A stretch of 64,000 nt of DNA, taken from NCBI RefSeq assembly GCF_001735715.1, contig NZ_CP017259.1, positions 186,001 through 250,000 on the forward strand, in the 5' to 3' direction. The stretch's first letter is position 1. Every line of letters starts with the position of its first letter. The stretch comes from Formosa sp. Hel3_A1_48. GTDB taxonomy: Bacteria > Bacteroidota > Bacteroidia > Flavobacteriales > Flavobacteriaceae. A program made the translations under genes and the position numbers. The notes beneath the pieces were generated by a model, which saw only the letters and a program-made list of their open reading frames with translations, had not been told where the DNA came from and did not search any database. This document shows positions 1 to 9,293 of this stretch, one piece after another.

Positions 1-27
1 GTACGGTTTTATTAAATTTACATTTCT

Positions 28-1152
28 ATGAAACTAAAACTGTCCACTGCTGGAATTACATTTACACAACATATCCCTAAGCACCAAACACCGTTTGAGC
101 GTCTTTTTGAGGTTTTTAAGGAGTTAATTACCCATACCTCTGGCGACTTTGATGAAGCCATTAATTGGCTGCGTGAATTAGATATTGAATATGGCTTAAC
201 CACCACAGCATACACAATAGATGATTTTATCGAAGACCTCATAAAACGTGCTTATATACAACCAAAAGGCGATGGTATTGGCGATGAAAAAGGGATGTCC
301 CTCACTGCCAAAACAGAAAAGCTGTTGCGCGAACACGCCTTAAAGCAAATTTTCGGTAAACTCAAAAAAGCAGGCAGCGGCAACCACAAAACAAAAAGCA
401 TCGGGCAAGGCGCAGACAATACTGGCGAATTTAAAGCCTATCAATTTGGTGACCCACTAGAGAAAATATCTATGACCGAAAGCCTGCGCAATGCACAAAT
501 ACGATCTGCAGGAGATGAATTTATATTGCATCACGACGACCTAGTGGTGGAGGACAGTTATTTCAATACGCAAATGAGCACGGTTTTAATGATTGATATC
601 AGCCATAGTATGATTTTGTATGGCGAAGATCGCATTACCCCGGCCAAAAAAGTAGCCATGGCACTGGCGGAGTTTATTACCACTAGATACCCAAAAGACA
701 CACTCGACATTTTGGTATTTGGAAACGATGCTTGGCCAATTGCACTCAAAGATATTCCATACTTACAAGTAGGACCTTATCATACCAATACTGTTGCCGG
801 ACTTACCTTGGCAATGGATTTGTTACGACGAAGAAAAAACAGTAATAAACAAATATTTATGATTACGGATGGAAAGCCAAGTTGTTTAAAAAACTCCGAT
901 GGCACCTATTATAAAAATAGCAATGGACTAGACGATTATATTGTAGATAAATGTTATAATATGGCACGACAGGCGAGAAAAATTCATATCCCCATCACTA
1001 CTTTTATGATTGCACAAGATCCCTATTTAAAAGAGTTTATTCGGACTTTTACTGAAGCTAATAAAGGAAAGGCATTCTTCACAGGATTAAAAGGCTTAGG
1101 CGAAATGATTTTTGAAGACTATGAACAAAATAGAAAAAAACGATTGAGATAA
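28..1152 (+). CDS. VWA-domain protein, partner of MoxR/Mg-chelatase-like AAA ATPase
   Basis: A 374-residue cytoplasmic protein whose C-terminal half is a von Willebrand factor A domain. A MIDAS motif DISHS (Asp190, Ser192, Ser194) binds a metal, and ITDGKPS lies further along the fold. The N-terminal half has no domain I recognise. An in-frame stop lies at 13-15, so the ATG at 28 is the full-length start. The stop codon abuts the ATG of the next gene, an AAA ATPase. Such ATPase/VWA pairs resemble the I and D subunits of magnesium chelatase and the MoxR/VWA chaperone systems, which remodel or insert metal into client proteins. The client here is unknown. Confidence 0.85.
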   Translation: MKLKLSTAGITFTQHIPKHQTPFERLFEVFKELITHTSGDFDEAINWLRELDIEYGLTTTAYTIDDFIEDLIKRAYIQPKGDGIGDEKGMSLTAKTEKLLREHALKQIFGKLKKAGSGNHKTKSIGQGADNTGEFKAYQFGDPLEKISMTESLRNAQIRSAGDEFILHHDDLVVEDSYFNTQMSTVLMIDISHSMILYGEDRITPAKKVAMALAEFITTRYPKDTLDILVFGNDAWPIALKDIPYLQVGPYHTNTVAGLTLAMDLLRRRKNSNKQIFMITDGKPSCLKNSDGTYYKNSNGLDDYIVDKCYNMARQARKIHIPITTFMIAQDPYLKEFIRTFTEANKGKAFFTGLKGLGEMIFEDYEQNRKKRLR

Positions 1153-2610
1153 ATGAAAAAAAGTACCACACTAGGCGCACTAAAAAAAACGGATTACAAA
1201 CCCCTTTCTATTCAACAAGAACTGGCACGAAACCTTAGAGCTCGTATGCAAAAAGGCAAGCCAACATTTGAAGGTCTTTTGGGCTACGAAAATACGGTTA
1301 TTCCAGATGTAGAACGGGCATTGCTTTCGGGGCATAGTATCAACTTACTCGGCTTGAGAGGTCAGGCCAAAACAAGACTCGCGCGACAGCTTACCCAATT
1401 ATTAAACGAGTGGGTGCCTGTGGTCGAAGGCTCTGAAATAAATGATGACCCACTAGCCCCTATCAGCAATTTTGCCAAAGCACTTATTGCAGAAAAAGGA
1501 GATCACACCCCCATCACTTGGCTACACCGAAACGATCGCTTCTTTGAGAAATTAGCTACGCCAGATGTTAGTGTAGCCGATTTGATTGGCGACGTTGATC
1601 CCATTAAAGCAGCTAACCTTAAGTTGTCTTATGCCAATGAAAAGGTGATTCATTTTGGCATGATTCCCAGGGCACATAGGTGTATATTTGTCTTAAATGA
1701 ATTGCCTGATTTACAAGCACGAATACAAGTAGCACTTTTTTCCATTCTACAAGAAAAAGAAATTCAAATCCGTGGATTCAAACTCCGATTACCAATTGAA
1801 ACCCAGTTTGTTTTTACAGCCAACCCTGAGGATTACACTAACCGAGGAAGTATTGTTACCCCACTGAAAGACCGTATTGGTTCTCAAATTTTGACACACT
1901 ATCCACACAACCTGGAAACGGCTAAGGCCATAACCCGACAAGAGACTCATACCGACGAGGCAGTTCAGCAGGCTATACACGTCCCTGAATTGGCGCGTGA
2001 TATTTTGGAACAAATAGGTTTTGAAGCTAGAAAAAGTGAATATGTTGATTCCAAAAGTGGCGTGAGTGCACGGATGAGCATTACTGCTTTTGAAAACCTA
2101 ATGAGTGCTGCTGAACGCCGTATGCTCATGTCTGGCGAGCAAAGTACCTGCATTAGAATGTCTGACTTTCTAGGAACTATACCTGCTATAAATGGAAAAG
2201 TAGAATTGGTCTATGAAGGCGAACAAGAAGGGGCAGAACAAGTTTCTTTTCACTTAATTAGTCAAGCTATAAAAACCTTGTTTCCAGCTTATTTTCCAGA
2301 AATAAAAAAACTTAAAAAACAAGAGGAAGAAGGTCCTTATGACCAGCTGTTAGAATGGTTTTACGGCGATAATGAATTGTTTTTGGAAGACAACCTAAGT
2401 GATAATGTATACCACGATACCTTAATGAACGTTCCTAACTTAAAAAAACTAATAACAGCTTATAATGTAGATTGTCGCGATGAAGATCTATTGTTTATGA
2501 TGGAATTTTTATTGTGGGGACTAGAGGCAAACAAAAAACTGAATAAATACAGAACCATGGAAGGCTTTCAATTTAAAGACGGCCTAGGGAATTTATTAGC
2601 AGGAATTTAA
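1153..2610 (+). CDS. Magnesium chelatase subunit I-like (MoxR-type) AAA+ ATPase
   Basis: A 485-residue AAA+ ATPase of the Mg-chelatase ChlI/MoxR type. The Walker A region is GLRGQAKT (67-74), with Ala in place of the usual Gly before the Lys. The Walker B region is CIFVLNELPDL, with Asn-Glu, followed by a sensor-like FTANPEDYTNRG. It starts directly after the stop of the VWA gene with no spacer, so the two are almost surely co-translated and act as one ATP-driven chaperone complex. Length is longer than ChlI (about 350) because of a C-terminal extension of about 130 residues rich in acidic and aromatic residues. Pigment synthesis is unlikely, since no chlorophyll or cobalamin genes are nearby. 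Confidence 0.85.
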   Translation: MKKSTTLGALKKTDYKPLSIQQELARNLRARMQKGKPTFEGLLGYENTVIPDVERALLSGHSINLLGLRGQAKTRLARQLTQLLNEWVPVVEGSEINDDPLAPISNFAKALIAEKGDHTPITWLHRNDRFFEKLATPDVSVADLIGDVDPIKAANLKLSYANEKVIHFGMIPRAHRCIFVLNELPDLQARIQVALFSILQEKEIQIRGFKLRLPIETQFVFTANPEDYTNRGSIVTPLKDRIGSQILTHYPHNLETAKAITRQETHTDEAVQQAIHVPELARDILEQIGFEARKSEYVDSKSGVSARMSITAFENLMSAAERRMLMSGEQSTCIRMSDFLGTIPAINGKVELVYEGEQEGAEQVSFHLISQAIKTLFPAYFPEIKKLKKQEEEGPYDQLLEWFYGDNELFLEDNLSDNVYHDTLMNVPNLKKLITAYNVDCRDEDLLFMMEFLLWGLEANKKLNKYRTMEGFQFKDGLGNLLAGI

Positions 2611-2623
2611 ACTCTAATCTAAT

Positions 2624-2660
2624 TCTACTCAAAATAGTTCGATTTTACGCCTCTTGGCTC
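2624..2660 (+). repeat. Dispersed intergenic repeat, copy 1
   Basis: This copy shares the 13-nt core CAAAATAGTTCGA and a looser flank (ttTACGcCT) with copies at 4121-4160 and 45559-45590. It lies in the convergent gap between the AAA ATPase and RhlE genes. All three copies are on the same strand and sit in intergenic DNA. Function unknown. They may be remnants of a small repeat family or transcription-end sequences. Confidence 0.35.
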
Positions 2661-2767
2661 CAAGGCATAACTCACTAAAATAAATTTTATTTTGGAAATT
2701 CCTGCTACTTAAAAATTTGCTGTTGCAAAGAGTTTACATGAATTAGCAAACAATGAAACTACTAAAG

Positions 2768-4030
2768 TTAGCGGCGGCGGCGCTTAGAATTAGATCTGTT
2801 AGCTCCGGCAGTAGAGCCTTGACGGTTATTACTGGGTCGGCCACCACTGCGTCTTTGGCGACCTCCACCTTGTTTAGGAGGCGCTGTTGAAGCATTAGGA
2901 TCGGGTTCAAAATCTTCAACAATTTCTTTCTTGAAACGTTGCTTGGTAAGTTTTTCTATAGAAGCTAAGTACGAAGTTTCTTCGGCACAGACTAAAGATA
3001 AAGCCACGCCATTTGCTCCTGCTCGACCTGTACGACCTATGCGGTGTACGTAATCTTCAGGAATGTTTGGAAGCTCGTAATTAATCACATGTGGTAACAA
3101 AGGAATATCCAAACCACGTGCAGCAATATCCGTTGCAACTAAAACACGAATGTCACGATTCTTAAAACCGGCTAAAGCGCGTGTTCTTGCGCCTTGACTT
3201 TTATTTCCATGAATAGCCATTGCTGAAATTTGAGCAGTTTCAAGTTTTTTACAAAGTTTATTAGCGCCATGTTTGGTGCGCATGAACACCAATACTTGTT
3301 GCCACTGTCCGTCTTTGATAAGTTTTATAAGAAGCTTTGTTTTTTTCTCTTTTGCCACTCTGTAAATCTGTTGAGTAACCGCTTCAACAGTTGTGTTTTC
3401 CGGTGTTGCTTCTACAAGAATTGGCCGTTTTAAAAGGGTCTGTGCTAAACTTTTTATTTCTCTTGAAAAAGTAGCCGAAAACATTAAATTTTGGCGTCTA
3501 GAGGGAATCAATGATCGTATTTTGTCGATATCACGTTTAAACCCCATATCCAACATACGATCGGCTTCATCAAGTATAAAGATCTCGACTTGAGACAGTG
3601 ATAAATGGCCTTGATTTTCCAAATCAATCAATCGCCCCGGAGTTGCTACTAAAACATCAACTCCATTTCGAAGTTGCTTGATTTGCGGGTTTTGATTTAC
3701 ACCACCAAAAATAACAGTAGAACGAAGGTCCAAAAATTTACTGTAGTGTTTAATGTTTGTAAATACCTGATCGGCCAATTCTCTAGTTGGCGTAAGCACC
3801 AATGCACGTACAGGACGCCGATGGCGGACTGGGTTTTTTGATAAAATTTGCAGCATTGGCAGGGTAAATCCTGCAGTTTTCCCTGTTCCTGTCTGAGCCG
3901 AAGCGAGTACATCAAGGCCTTCAAGAATTGGAGGTATAGCTTTTTGTTGAATTGGAGAGGGTGTTTCATAGCCCTGTAAACGAACTGCTTTAAGTAGGGC
4001 TTCAATAAGTCCCAAAGACTGGAATGTCAT
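2768..4030 (-). CDS. rhlE: DEAD-box RNA helicase, RhlE type
   Basis: A 420-residue ATP-dependent RNA helicase that unwinds RNA duplexes, probably in ribosome assembly or RNA turnover, and important at low temperature in many marine bacteria. The full motif set is visible: Q motif ([10 protein letters not shown], 20-29), Walker A AQTGTGKT with Lys51, [20 protein letters not shown] at 154-157, SAT, and [10 protein letters not shown] in the second RecA domain. The last 40 or so residues form a basic Gly/Arg/Asn-rich tail (ends KRRRR), typical for RNA binding. It appears monocistronic. The RhlE assignment rests on overall likeness; related paralogues (DbpA, SrmB type) are less likely. Confidence 0.92.
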   Translation of the reverse strand: MTFQSLGLIEALLKAVRLQGYETPSPIQQKAIPPILEGLDVLASAQTGTGKTAGFTLPMLQILSKNPVRHRRPVRALVLTPTRELADQVFTNIKHYSKFLDLRSTVIFGGVNQNPQIKQLRNGVDVLVATPGRLIDLENQGHLSLSQVEIFILDEADRMLDMGFKRDIDKIRSLIPSRRQNLMFSATFSREIKSLAQTLLKRPILVEATPENTTVEAVTQQIYRVAKEKKTKLLIKLIKDGQWQQVLVFMRTKHGANKLCKKLETAQISAMAIHGNKSQGARTRALAGFKNRDIRVLVATDIAARGLDIPLLPHVINYELPNIPEDYVHRIGRTGRAGANGVALSLVCAEETSYLASIEKLTKQRFKKEIVEDFEPDPNASTAPPKQGGGRQRRSGGRPSNNRQGSTAGANRSNSKRRRR

Positions 4031-4120
4031 ATATTAGGTTTTAAAAATGACAATATATAACGATACAGGTCATTGTGAACTTTGGAACAAAGGTACACCT
4101 TATTCTAAATCAATTCCAAA

Positions 4121-4160
4121 TCTTCAACAAAATACTTAGACTTTACTCCCTTTGCCTCAC
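4121..4160 (+). repeat. Dispersed intergenic repeat, copy 2
   Basis: TCTTCAACAAAATA followed by ctTaGACTTtAC. It matches copy 3 (45559-45590) over a 17-nt identical block (AAATCTTCAACAAAATA, beginning at 4118) plus a weaker flank. It lies in the 146-nt gap upstream of the helicase start and downstream of the gene at 4177-5388. Confidence 0.35.
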
Positions 4161-4176
4161 TTTTTATTCCCAAAAG

Positions 4177-5388
4177 TTACCTTTTGTTAGAATACAAAAA
4201 CTGGGTTTCAATAGGAACATCGTAAAGCCCTTCCAATTCTTTTATATTTTTTAAATAAAATTTAGTCTCAGGAGGTAAACTGACACTATTCCAAAATTCC
4301 TCGTCGTACGGGATTTTATACAATGTCATATCTTGTTTAATAGACTCGTCATTTAATTTCATTTTACCATTACCATCCTCAAGATCCAATACAAAAACTT
4401 CATGACGGTATGAAATAGGAATATATTTACGCTCCTTTTTTCCTTCATTAAGCATAGCTCTTTTTACGTGTTCAGGAGTGGCCACAGCCCCTTCCCATTG
4501 ACGTTTGTGGTAACTTAAATAAAGTTTACCTTCATTATTTTTTTTGTAGATGTAAAGTGCGTTCAAACTTTTACCAATTTTCATTGAAATTGTATTCTTT
4601 TCAATCTTATATATTTTTGAAGAATCGAAGCCAATATATAGCGTTATACTGTTTCCGCTTTTTTGAGTGCCCTGCAATACCAAGACATCTTCTCCTTCAT
4701 AAAATGTGTCTTCAATTTTTTTCCAATTGTATGATCCTAGTGATGGTCCATTGCGCAGGGGATTATTAAGCGCCATGAATTGTAGGGCATGACGGTCTTG
4801 TTCATTTTTTATAAATCTATAATCCGAAGAAGTACGACTTTGAAGCACTTCAAAAGCTTGAATATAAGAAGAAGGACCACGGTCTATAAGATCTATATAT
4901 TGTTCGATGAAATAACGACATAGTTTATCCTCTACCGACCAGCGCCTATACAGTACGCCTAACTTATGTTTTCGGCTGATGGTATTTGTCTTCAATTTCT
5001 TGAAGGCCTTTTTTACTATTTCATTTGGCCTTTCAATAGAAACCTCACCCAATGCTGTAATCTTCTCTTTTAGCACAAAAGTTTTATCTTTCAAGGCAAT
5101 AAAATTTTGTACAGTAATTTTAAAGGGCTCGTAACCAATTGATGAAATTTCTATGACGTCTGAAATTTCATTATTAGACACATAAAACTTAAATGTCCCT
5201 TCCTCAGTTGAACTTGTACCAATATTTTTTTTTATAATTCCTATAGAGGCATAAGGAATCGGATAATCAAATTCGTCGTAAACCACGCCTTCTATATTAA
5301 TTTTGTTTTGAGCAATTAAAGAAGAGCATAATGAAGACAACACAATAAAGAACCCGATTAATTTTAAATGAAATGAAGACAAATTCAT
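4177..5388 (-). CDS. Secreted protein with carboxypeptidase-regulatory-like (TonB-plug-associated) beta-sandwich domain
   Basis: A 403-residue exported protein. Residues 1-26 are a signal peptide ending in SLIAQ. Residues 30-115 form a CarboxypepD_reg-like beta sandwich (INIEGVVYDEFDYPIPYASIGI, then GTSSTEEGTFKF), the domain found at the N terminus of SusC-like receptors. The remainder has no catalytic motif I recognise and looks beta-rich. It follows the esterase by 4 nt, so it is probably the last gene of the xylB-xylA operon. Similar proteins are common in Bacteroidota and mostly unstudied. A link to xylan use is suggested only by operon position. Confidence 0.7.
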   Translation of the reverse strand: MNLSSFHLKLIGFFIVLSSLCSSLIAQNKINIEGVVYDEFDYPIPYASIGIIKKNIGTSSTEEGTFKFYVSNNEISDVIEISSIGYEPFKITVQNFIALKDKTFVLKEKITALGEVSIERPNEIVKKAFKKLKTNTISRKHKLGVLYRRWSVEDKLCRYFIEQYIDLIDRGPSSYIQAFEVLQSRTSSDYRFIKNEQDRHALQFMALNNPLRNGPSLGSYNWKKIEDTFYEGEDVLVLQGTQKSGNSITLYIGFDSSKIYKIEKNTISMKIGKSLNALYIYKKNNEGKLYLSYHKRQWEGAVATPEHVKRAMLNEGKKERKYIPISYRHEVFVLDLEDGNGKMKLNDESIKQDMTLYKIPYDEEFWNSVSLPPETKFYLKNIKELEGLYDVPIETQFLYSNKR

Positions 5389-5392
5389 AATT

Positions 5393-6265
5393 TTAAAAAC
5401 GTTTTAAAAATTCCCAAACTGGACCATAAAAATTAGGGGTATTAGGCTGATTCAAATTATGTCCTGCATTATTTACTCTATGAAAGCGAATCTCTTTTTC
5501 TGATTCACAATCTGTGTAAATTAAAATTTCATCCTCTCCTAACATTTCTACAATTGGTTCTGTCACACAATTAAATGCATTTACCCAACTCAAAGCACTT
5601 TCAGGAGCACTTAAGAAATTATGCCCTACTACAGACATACCGCCATTGTATGGAATGATATTATCGGCCGTACCACACATCTGGTAAACAGCAACCGGAG
5701 CGGTTGAGCTATTGGGTACCGTCTCAACAATCAATTGACTTGCAAGAGCTGCAATGGCGCTAAAATAAGAGGTTTCTATTGCTAATTTATTGATTAAAGC
5801 AGAGCCATTAGACACTCCTATTCCATAAACTTTTGAAGTGTCAAAAAATGAATACGTTTCAAGTTTAGCCATTATTTGATTGAAAAAATAAACCTCATCT
5901 GCAGTAGACGCTTCTGCACCTAAATTCCATGAGTTTAAATACCCCTGTGGATATACACCAATAAATTCTCCTGCATCTACAAATTGTGATAATTTATATA
6001 ACCAGCTATTATTTTGCCCACCATTGCCATGAAAAGCAATAACCATAGGATAAGATTGTGATTGATCAAAATTTTCAGGAAAATGTAAAAGCACTTCGCG
6101 TTGTACTTCTACCCCATCTATAGTTTGAGAAATATAAAACACATCCTCAAGAATCGGATCAGGTGGCAATGAGGTATCTGTTGAGTCATTACTTGAACCT
6201 CCACAGTTCAATAGTAAAATAAATATTAAATTAAACAATCTTATTGAAATTAGTCTATGAATCAT
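5393..6265 (-). CDS. Lipoprotein esterase of the CE1 / PHB-depolymerase (feruloyl esterase-like) type
   Basis: A 290-residue lipoprotein hydrolase. The signal peptide ends in a lipobox with Cys21 (ILLLNC), then a flexible Ser/Asp/Pro-rich linker. The alpha/beta-hydrolase core has the oxyanion motif FHGNGG, nucleophile elbow GVSNGS (Ser152), Asp201 in CGTAD and His269 in NAGH. This layout is that of CE1-related LpqC/feruloyl esterases, which remove acyl or phenolic esters from xylan. I use the ATG at 6265 because the longer reading (6295) overlaps the upstream symporter and puts charged residues before the signal peptide. It sits in the xylB-xylA operon, fitting a debranching role. Acetyl versus feruloyl specificity cannot be told. 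Confidence 0.8.
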   Translation of the reverse strand: MIHRLISIRLFNLIFILLLNCGGSSNDSTDTSLPPDPILEDVFYISQTIDGVEVQREVLLHFPENFDQSQSYPMVIAFHGNGGQNNSWLYKLSQFVDAGEFIGVYPQGYLNSWNLGAEASTADEVYFFNQIMAKLETYSFFDTSKVYGIGVSNGSALINKLAIETSYFSAIAALASQLIVETVPNSSTAPVAVYQMCGTADNIIPYNGGMSVVGHNFLSAPESALSWVNAFNCVTEPIVEMLGEDEILIYTDCESEKEIRFHRVNNAGHNLNQPNTPNFYGPVWEFLKRF

Positions 6266-6276
6266 ATTAACTTTAT

Positions 6277-7950
6277 TTAACCTGTGAAATAACAAAGTAT
6301 GCCAATTACTAGAAAAACTAAAACAACCGATAACACCACATCAATAGTATCATAGCTGTTCTTGTAAGCATCCTTTTGTTCATCTGTTAATGTTCCAAAG
6401 GACAATCCAGCAATCGTTTTATAATCAGGTGCAATACCAATTAGGCTTACCGAAACACACATTATAACTGAGAAAACAAACATAAAAATAGCCATATGTG
6501 CAAAGTTAATTGTTGCAAAACTATAAAGCAATGAGTCAACAAGCACATCAGATGAAATTTGTGGCTGGTAATAAATTTCTGAACCAAGCCTTAGAACTAG
6601 AAGAACAAAACCCGATAAAAGTGTTGTGATTGCCGCAGCTGAATTAACGCGTTTCCAAATAATACCCAATAAGAAAACAGCTGTAACAGGAGGCGCAATA
6701 TACGATTGTACATTTTGCAAGTATTGATACATCACACCGCCACCAATTTTTTCCATAATTGGAATCCAAATAATCCCTAGTACAACAATAAACCCTGTTG
6801 CAATTTTTCCAACTTTAAGAAGATATTGTTCCGACTTATTAGGCTTTAATTTTTTATAAATATCAATAGTAAAGATGGTGGAGCACGAGTTAAATACAGA
6901 AGCCAAGGAACTCATCAAAGCAGCCATAAGACCACCAGCAACTAACCCTTTTAAACCTACTGGAAGCAAGGTTTTAACTAGCATTGGAAAAGCGCGGTCT
7001 GCTTTTTCGACAGAAAAAACTTCTGGGTTTTGAATAGATAAAGCAAATGCAATAATTCCAGGAACCAAAAAAATTAAGATTGGTAACAATTTAAGGTAAG
7101 CTCCAAAAATAGCTCCTCGCCTTCCAATTTTAATGTTATTAGCTGCCAAAGTTCTTTGTACGATATACTGATCGGTACACCAATACCAAATCCCCACGAT
7201 AGTTCCACCAATTAAGAGTCCTGTCCAAGGGAAATCCGGATCGGAAATCGGACGCCACATATTAAAATGGTCTGGACTTACAGCGATTACAGTTTCACGC
7301 AATTGCCCCCAGCCCCCGACTTCTTGTAAGCCTAAATATGTAATAATTAATGATCCAAGAATAAGGACAATCGTTTGAAGTGTTTCGGTATATATAACCG
7401 CTTTCATTCCACCTACAACAGTGTAGACCCCAGTAAAAACAACAATACCAATAGCGCCATACCAAAAGGGAATACCTAACAGTTCGGAGACTACAATACC
7501 ACCTGCATATATGGTCACAGAAACTTTTGTGAGCACATAAGCCACTAAAGAAAATAAAGATAAAAACCAACGTGAGCGACTATCAAATCGTTTTTCTAGA
7601 AACTCCGGCATGGTAAAAGCACCACTTCTAATATAAAACGGCAAAAACAACCATCCAAGTAATAAAACAATCCAAGCATGAAGCTCGTAATGCGCCATTG
7701 GTGTTCCAGACTCAAAACCAGTACCCGCGAGACCAACTACGTGTTCTGACCCAATATTAGAAGCAAATATTGAGGCGCCGATAACAAACCAGCCCACATT
7801 TCGTCCTGCCAAAAAATAGTCTTCTGTATTTTTATTTTTTTGTAAGACAACCCAAACAGCTACAGCAATTAATGCTAAAAAATAAATACTCAAAACAAAC
7901 CAGTCCAGTTTCTCCAAAACAGATGAAGATGATAAGGCAAAATAGTACAT
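6277..7950 (-). CDS. Sodium:solute symporter (SSS family), probable sugar/xylose importer
   Basis: A 557-residue inner-membrane transporter of the SSS/SGLT family, predicted to have about 14 hydrophobic helices. Recognisable features are the N-terminal DWFVLSIYFLALIAVAVWV helix, the EDYFLAGRNVGWFVIGASIFASNIGSEH region (typical Na+/sugar cotransporter signature with SNIG-EH), and GGMKAVIYTETLQ. It lies 14 nt downstream of xylA and overlaps or abuts the esterase, so it is in the xylose operon. Xylose or short xylo-oligosaccharides are therefore the likely substrates (inference from context; the family also carries glucose, galactose and others). Confidence 0.85.
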   Translation of the reverse strand: MYYFALSSSSVLEKLDWFVLSIYFLALIAVAVWVVLQKNKNTEDYFLAGRNVGWFVIGASIFASNIGSEHVVGLAGTGFESGTPMAHYELHAWIVLLLGWLFLPFYIRSGAFTMPEFLEKRFDSRSRWFLSLFSLVAYVLTKVSVTIYAGGIVVSELLGIPFWYGAIGIVVFTGVYTVVGGMKAVIYTETLQTIVLILGSLIITYLGLQEVGGWGQLRETVIAVSPDHFNMWRPISDPDFPWTGLLIGGTIVGIWYWCTDQYIVQRTLAANNIKIGRRGAIFGAYLKLLPILIFLVPGIIAFALSIQNPEVFSVEKADRAFPMLVKTLLPVGLKGLVAGGLMAALMSSLASVFNSCSTIFTIDIYKKLKPNKSEQYLLKVGKIATGFIVVLGIIWIPIMEKIGGGVMYQYLQNVQSYIAPPVTAVFLLGIIWKRVNSAAAITTLLSGFVLLVLRLGSEIYYQPQISSDVLVDSLLYSFATINFAHMAIFMFVFSVIMCVSVSLIGIAPDYKTIAGLSFGTLTDEQKDAYKNSYDTIDVVLSVVLVFLVIGILCYFTG

Positions 7951-7964
7951 AATACTAAAATTAA

Positions 7965-9290
7965 TTAAATGTATTGATTAATGATATTTTCAAAAAGCTC
8001 TTGTTTGCCACTTTGTGGAGAAATCTCTCCATTTTCCAGAGCAATTTGATACAAGTCTTGTAGGTTTAGTGATCCGGATTCAAATGCAGCTCCTTTGCCA
8101 TCATCAAAAGAAGCGTAACGCTCCTTTCTTAGTTTTTTATAAGTTGAAGATGTTATGATTTTATCAGCAGTAATCAATGCGCGAGCAAAAGTATCTGCAC
8201 CCCCAATATGGGCCAAAAACACATCCTCCATATCCGTTGAGTTTCTTCTTATTTTTGCATCGAAATTAATACCTCCACCTTGCAAGCCTCCTGCTTCTAA
8301 AAACACCAACATTGCTTCAGTTGTTTCTTGAATATTATTTGGAAATTGATCGGTATCCCAACCATTTTGGTAATCACCTCTGTTGGCATCAATACTTCCT
8401 AGCATATTAGCTTTTGCAGCCACTGCCAGTTCGTGTTGCATGGTGTGTTGTGCAAGTGTGGCGTGGTTTACTTCAATATTTAATTTGAAATCTTTATCCA
8501 ATCCGTATTCTTTTAAGAATCCAATAGCTGTTGCCGAATCAAAATCATACTGATGTTTCATAGGTTCCATAGGCTTTGGTTCAATAAAAAATGTACCTTT
8601 AAAGCCTTGCGCTCTGGCGTAATCCCTTGCCATGGTCAAAAATTGGCCCATGTGGTCCAATTCGCGACCCATATCAGTATTCAACAGTGACATATAGCCT
8701 TCACGCCCACCCCAAAAGACATAGTTTTCTCCATTGAGCGCCATGGTCGCGTCTAGTGCCAATTTGACCTGTGCCCCAGCACGTGCAACCACCTCAAAAT
8801 TTGGGTTGGTAGAGGCACCGTTCATAAATCTTGGATTCGAAAAACAATTAGAGGTTCCCCAAAGAAGCTTTACTCCTGATTGCTCTTGTTTCTGTTTGAT
8901 GTAGTCTACAATAGCAGAAAGACGATGTTCAGATTCTGATAAAGAATTGGCCTCGGCAACTAAATCATAATCATGAAAACAAAAATAATCAAAGCCCATT
9001 TTAGTAATAAACTCAAATGCAGCATCGGCTTTATCTTTAGCCGCTTGAACAGGGTCTGAAGACTGATCCCAAGGAAAATTTTGAGTTCCAGGACCGAACG
9101 GATCAGAACCTTGTCCGCAGAAAGTATGCCAATACGCGATAGCAAATTTAAAATGCTCACGCATGGTTTTACCAGCTACAACACGTGTAGGGTCATAATA
9201 TTTAAATGCAAGTGGGTTATCCGAATCTTTGCCTTCATGTTGAATGGCATCAATCCCTTTGTAGTATTCTTTATTTCCAGTAAGTATCAT
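7965..9290 (-). CDS. xylA: Xylose isomerase
   Basis: A 441-residue cytoplasmic enzyme that converts D-xylose to D-xylulose using two divalent metals. It has the standard length for group II xylose isomerases. Visible motifs are FCFHDYDL with catalytic His106 and Asp109, [22 protein letters not shown], the metal-binding NHATLAQH region and [17 protein letters not shown]. It lies 3 nt downstream of xylulokinase and upstream of the symporter. Expression is probably driven by the HTCS-type operator at 10839-10870, so xylose catabolism is induced together with the extracellular xylan enzymes. Confidence 0.97.
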   Translation of the reverse strand: MILTGNKEYYKGIDAIQHEGKDSDNPLAFKYYDPTRVVAGKTMREHFKFAIAYWHTFCGQGSDPFGPGTQNFPWDQSSDPVQAAKDKADAAFEFITKMGFDYFCFHDYDLVAEANSLSESEHRLSAIVDYIKQKQEQSGVKLLWGTSNCFSNPRFMNGASTNPNFEVVARAGAQVKLALDATMALNGENYVFWGGREGYMSLLNTDMGRELDHMGQFLTMARDYARAQGFKGTFFIEPKPMEPMKHQYDFDSATAIGFLKEYGLDKDFKLNIEVNHATLAQHTMQHELAVAAKANMLGSIDANRGDYQNGWDTDQFPNNIQETTEAMLVFLEAGGLQGGGINFDAKIRRNSTDMEDVFLAHIGGADTFARALITADKIITSSTYKKLRKERYASFDDGKGAAFESGSLNLQDLYQIALENGEISPQSGKQELFENIINQYI

Positions 9291-9293
9291 TAT

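Noticed and set aside
2649-2666. Possible hairpin GCC-tc-TTGG-ct-CCAA-GGC after the AAA ATPase gene
   Set aside because: The loop would be only 2 nt with a bulge, and no clear T tract follows. Not supported as a terminator.
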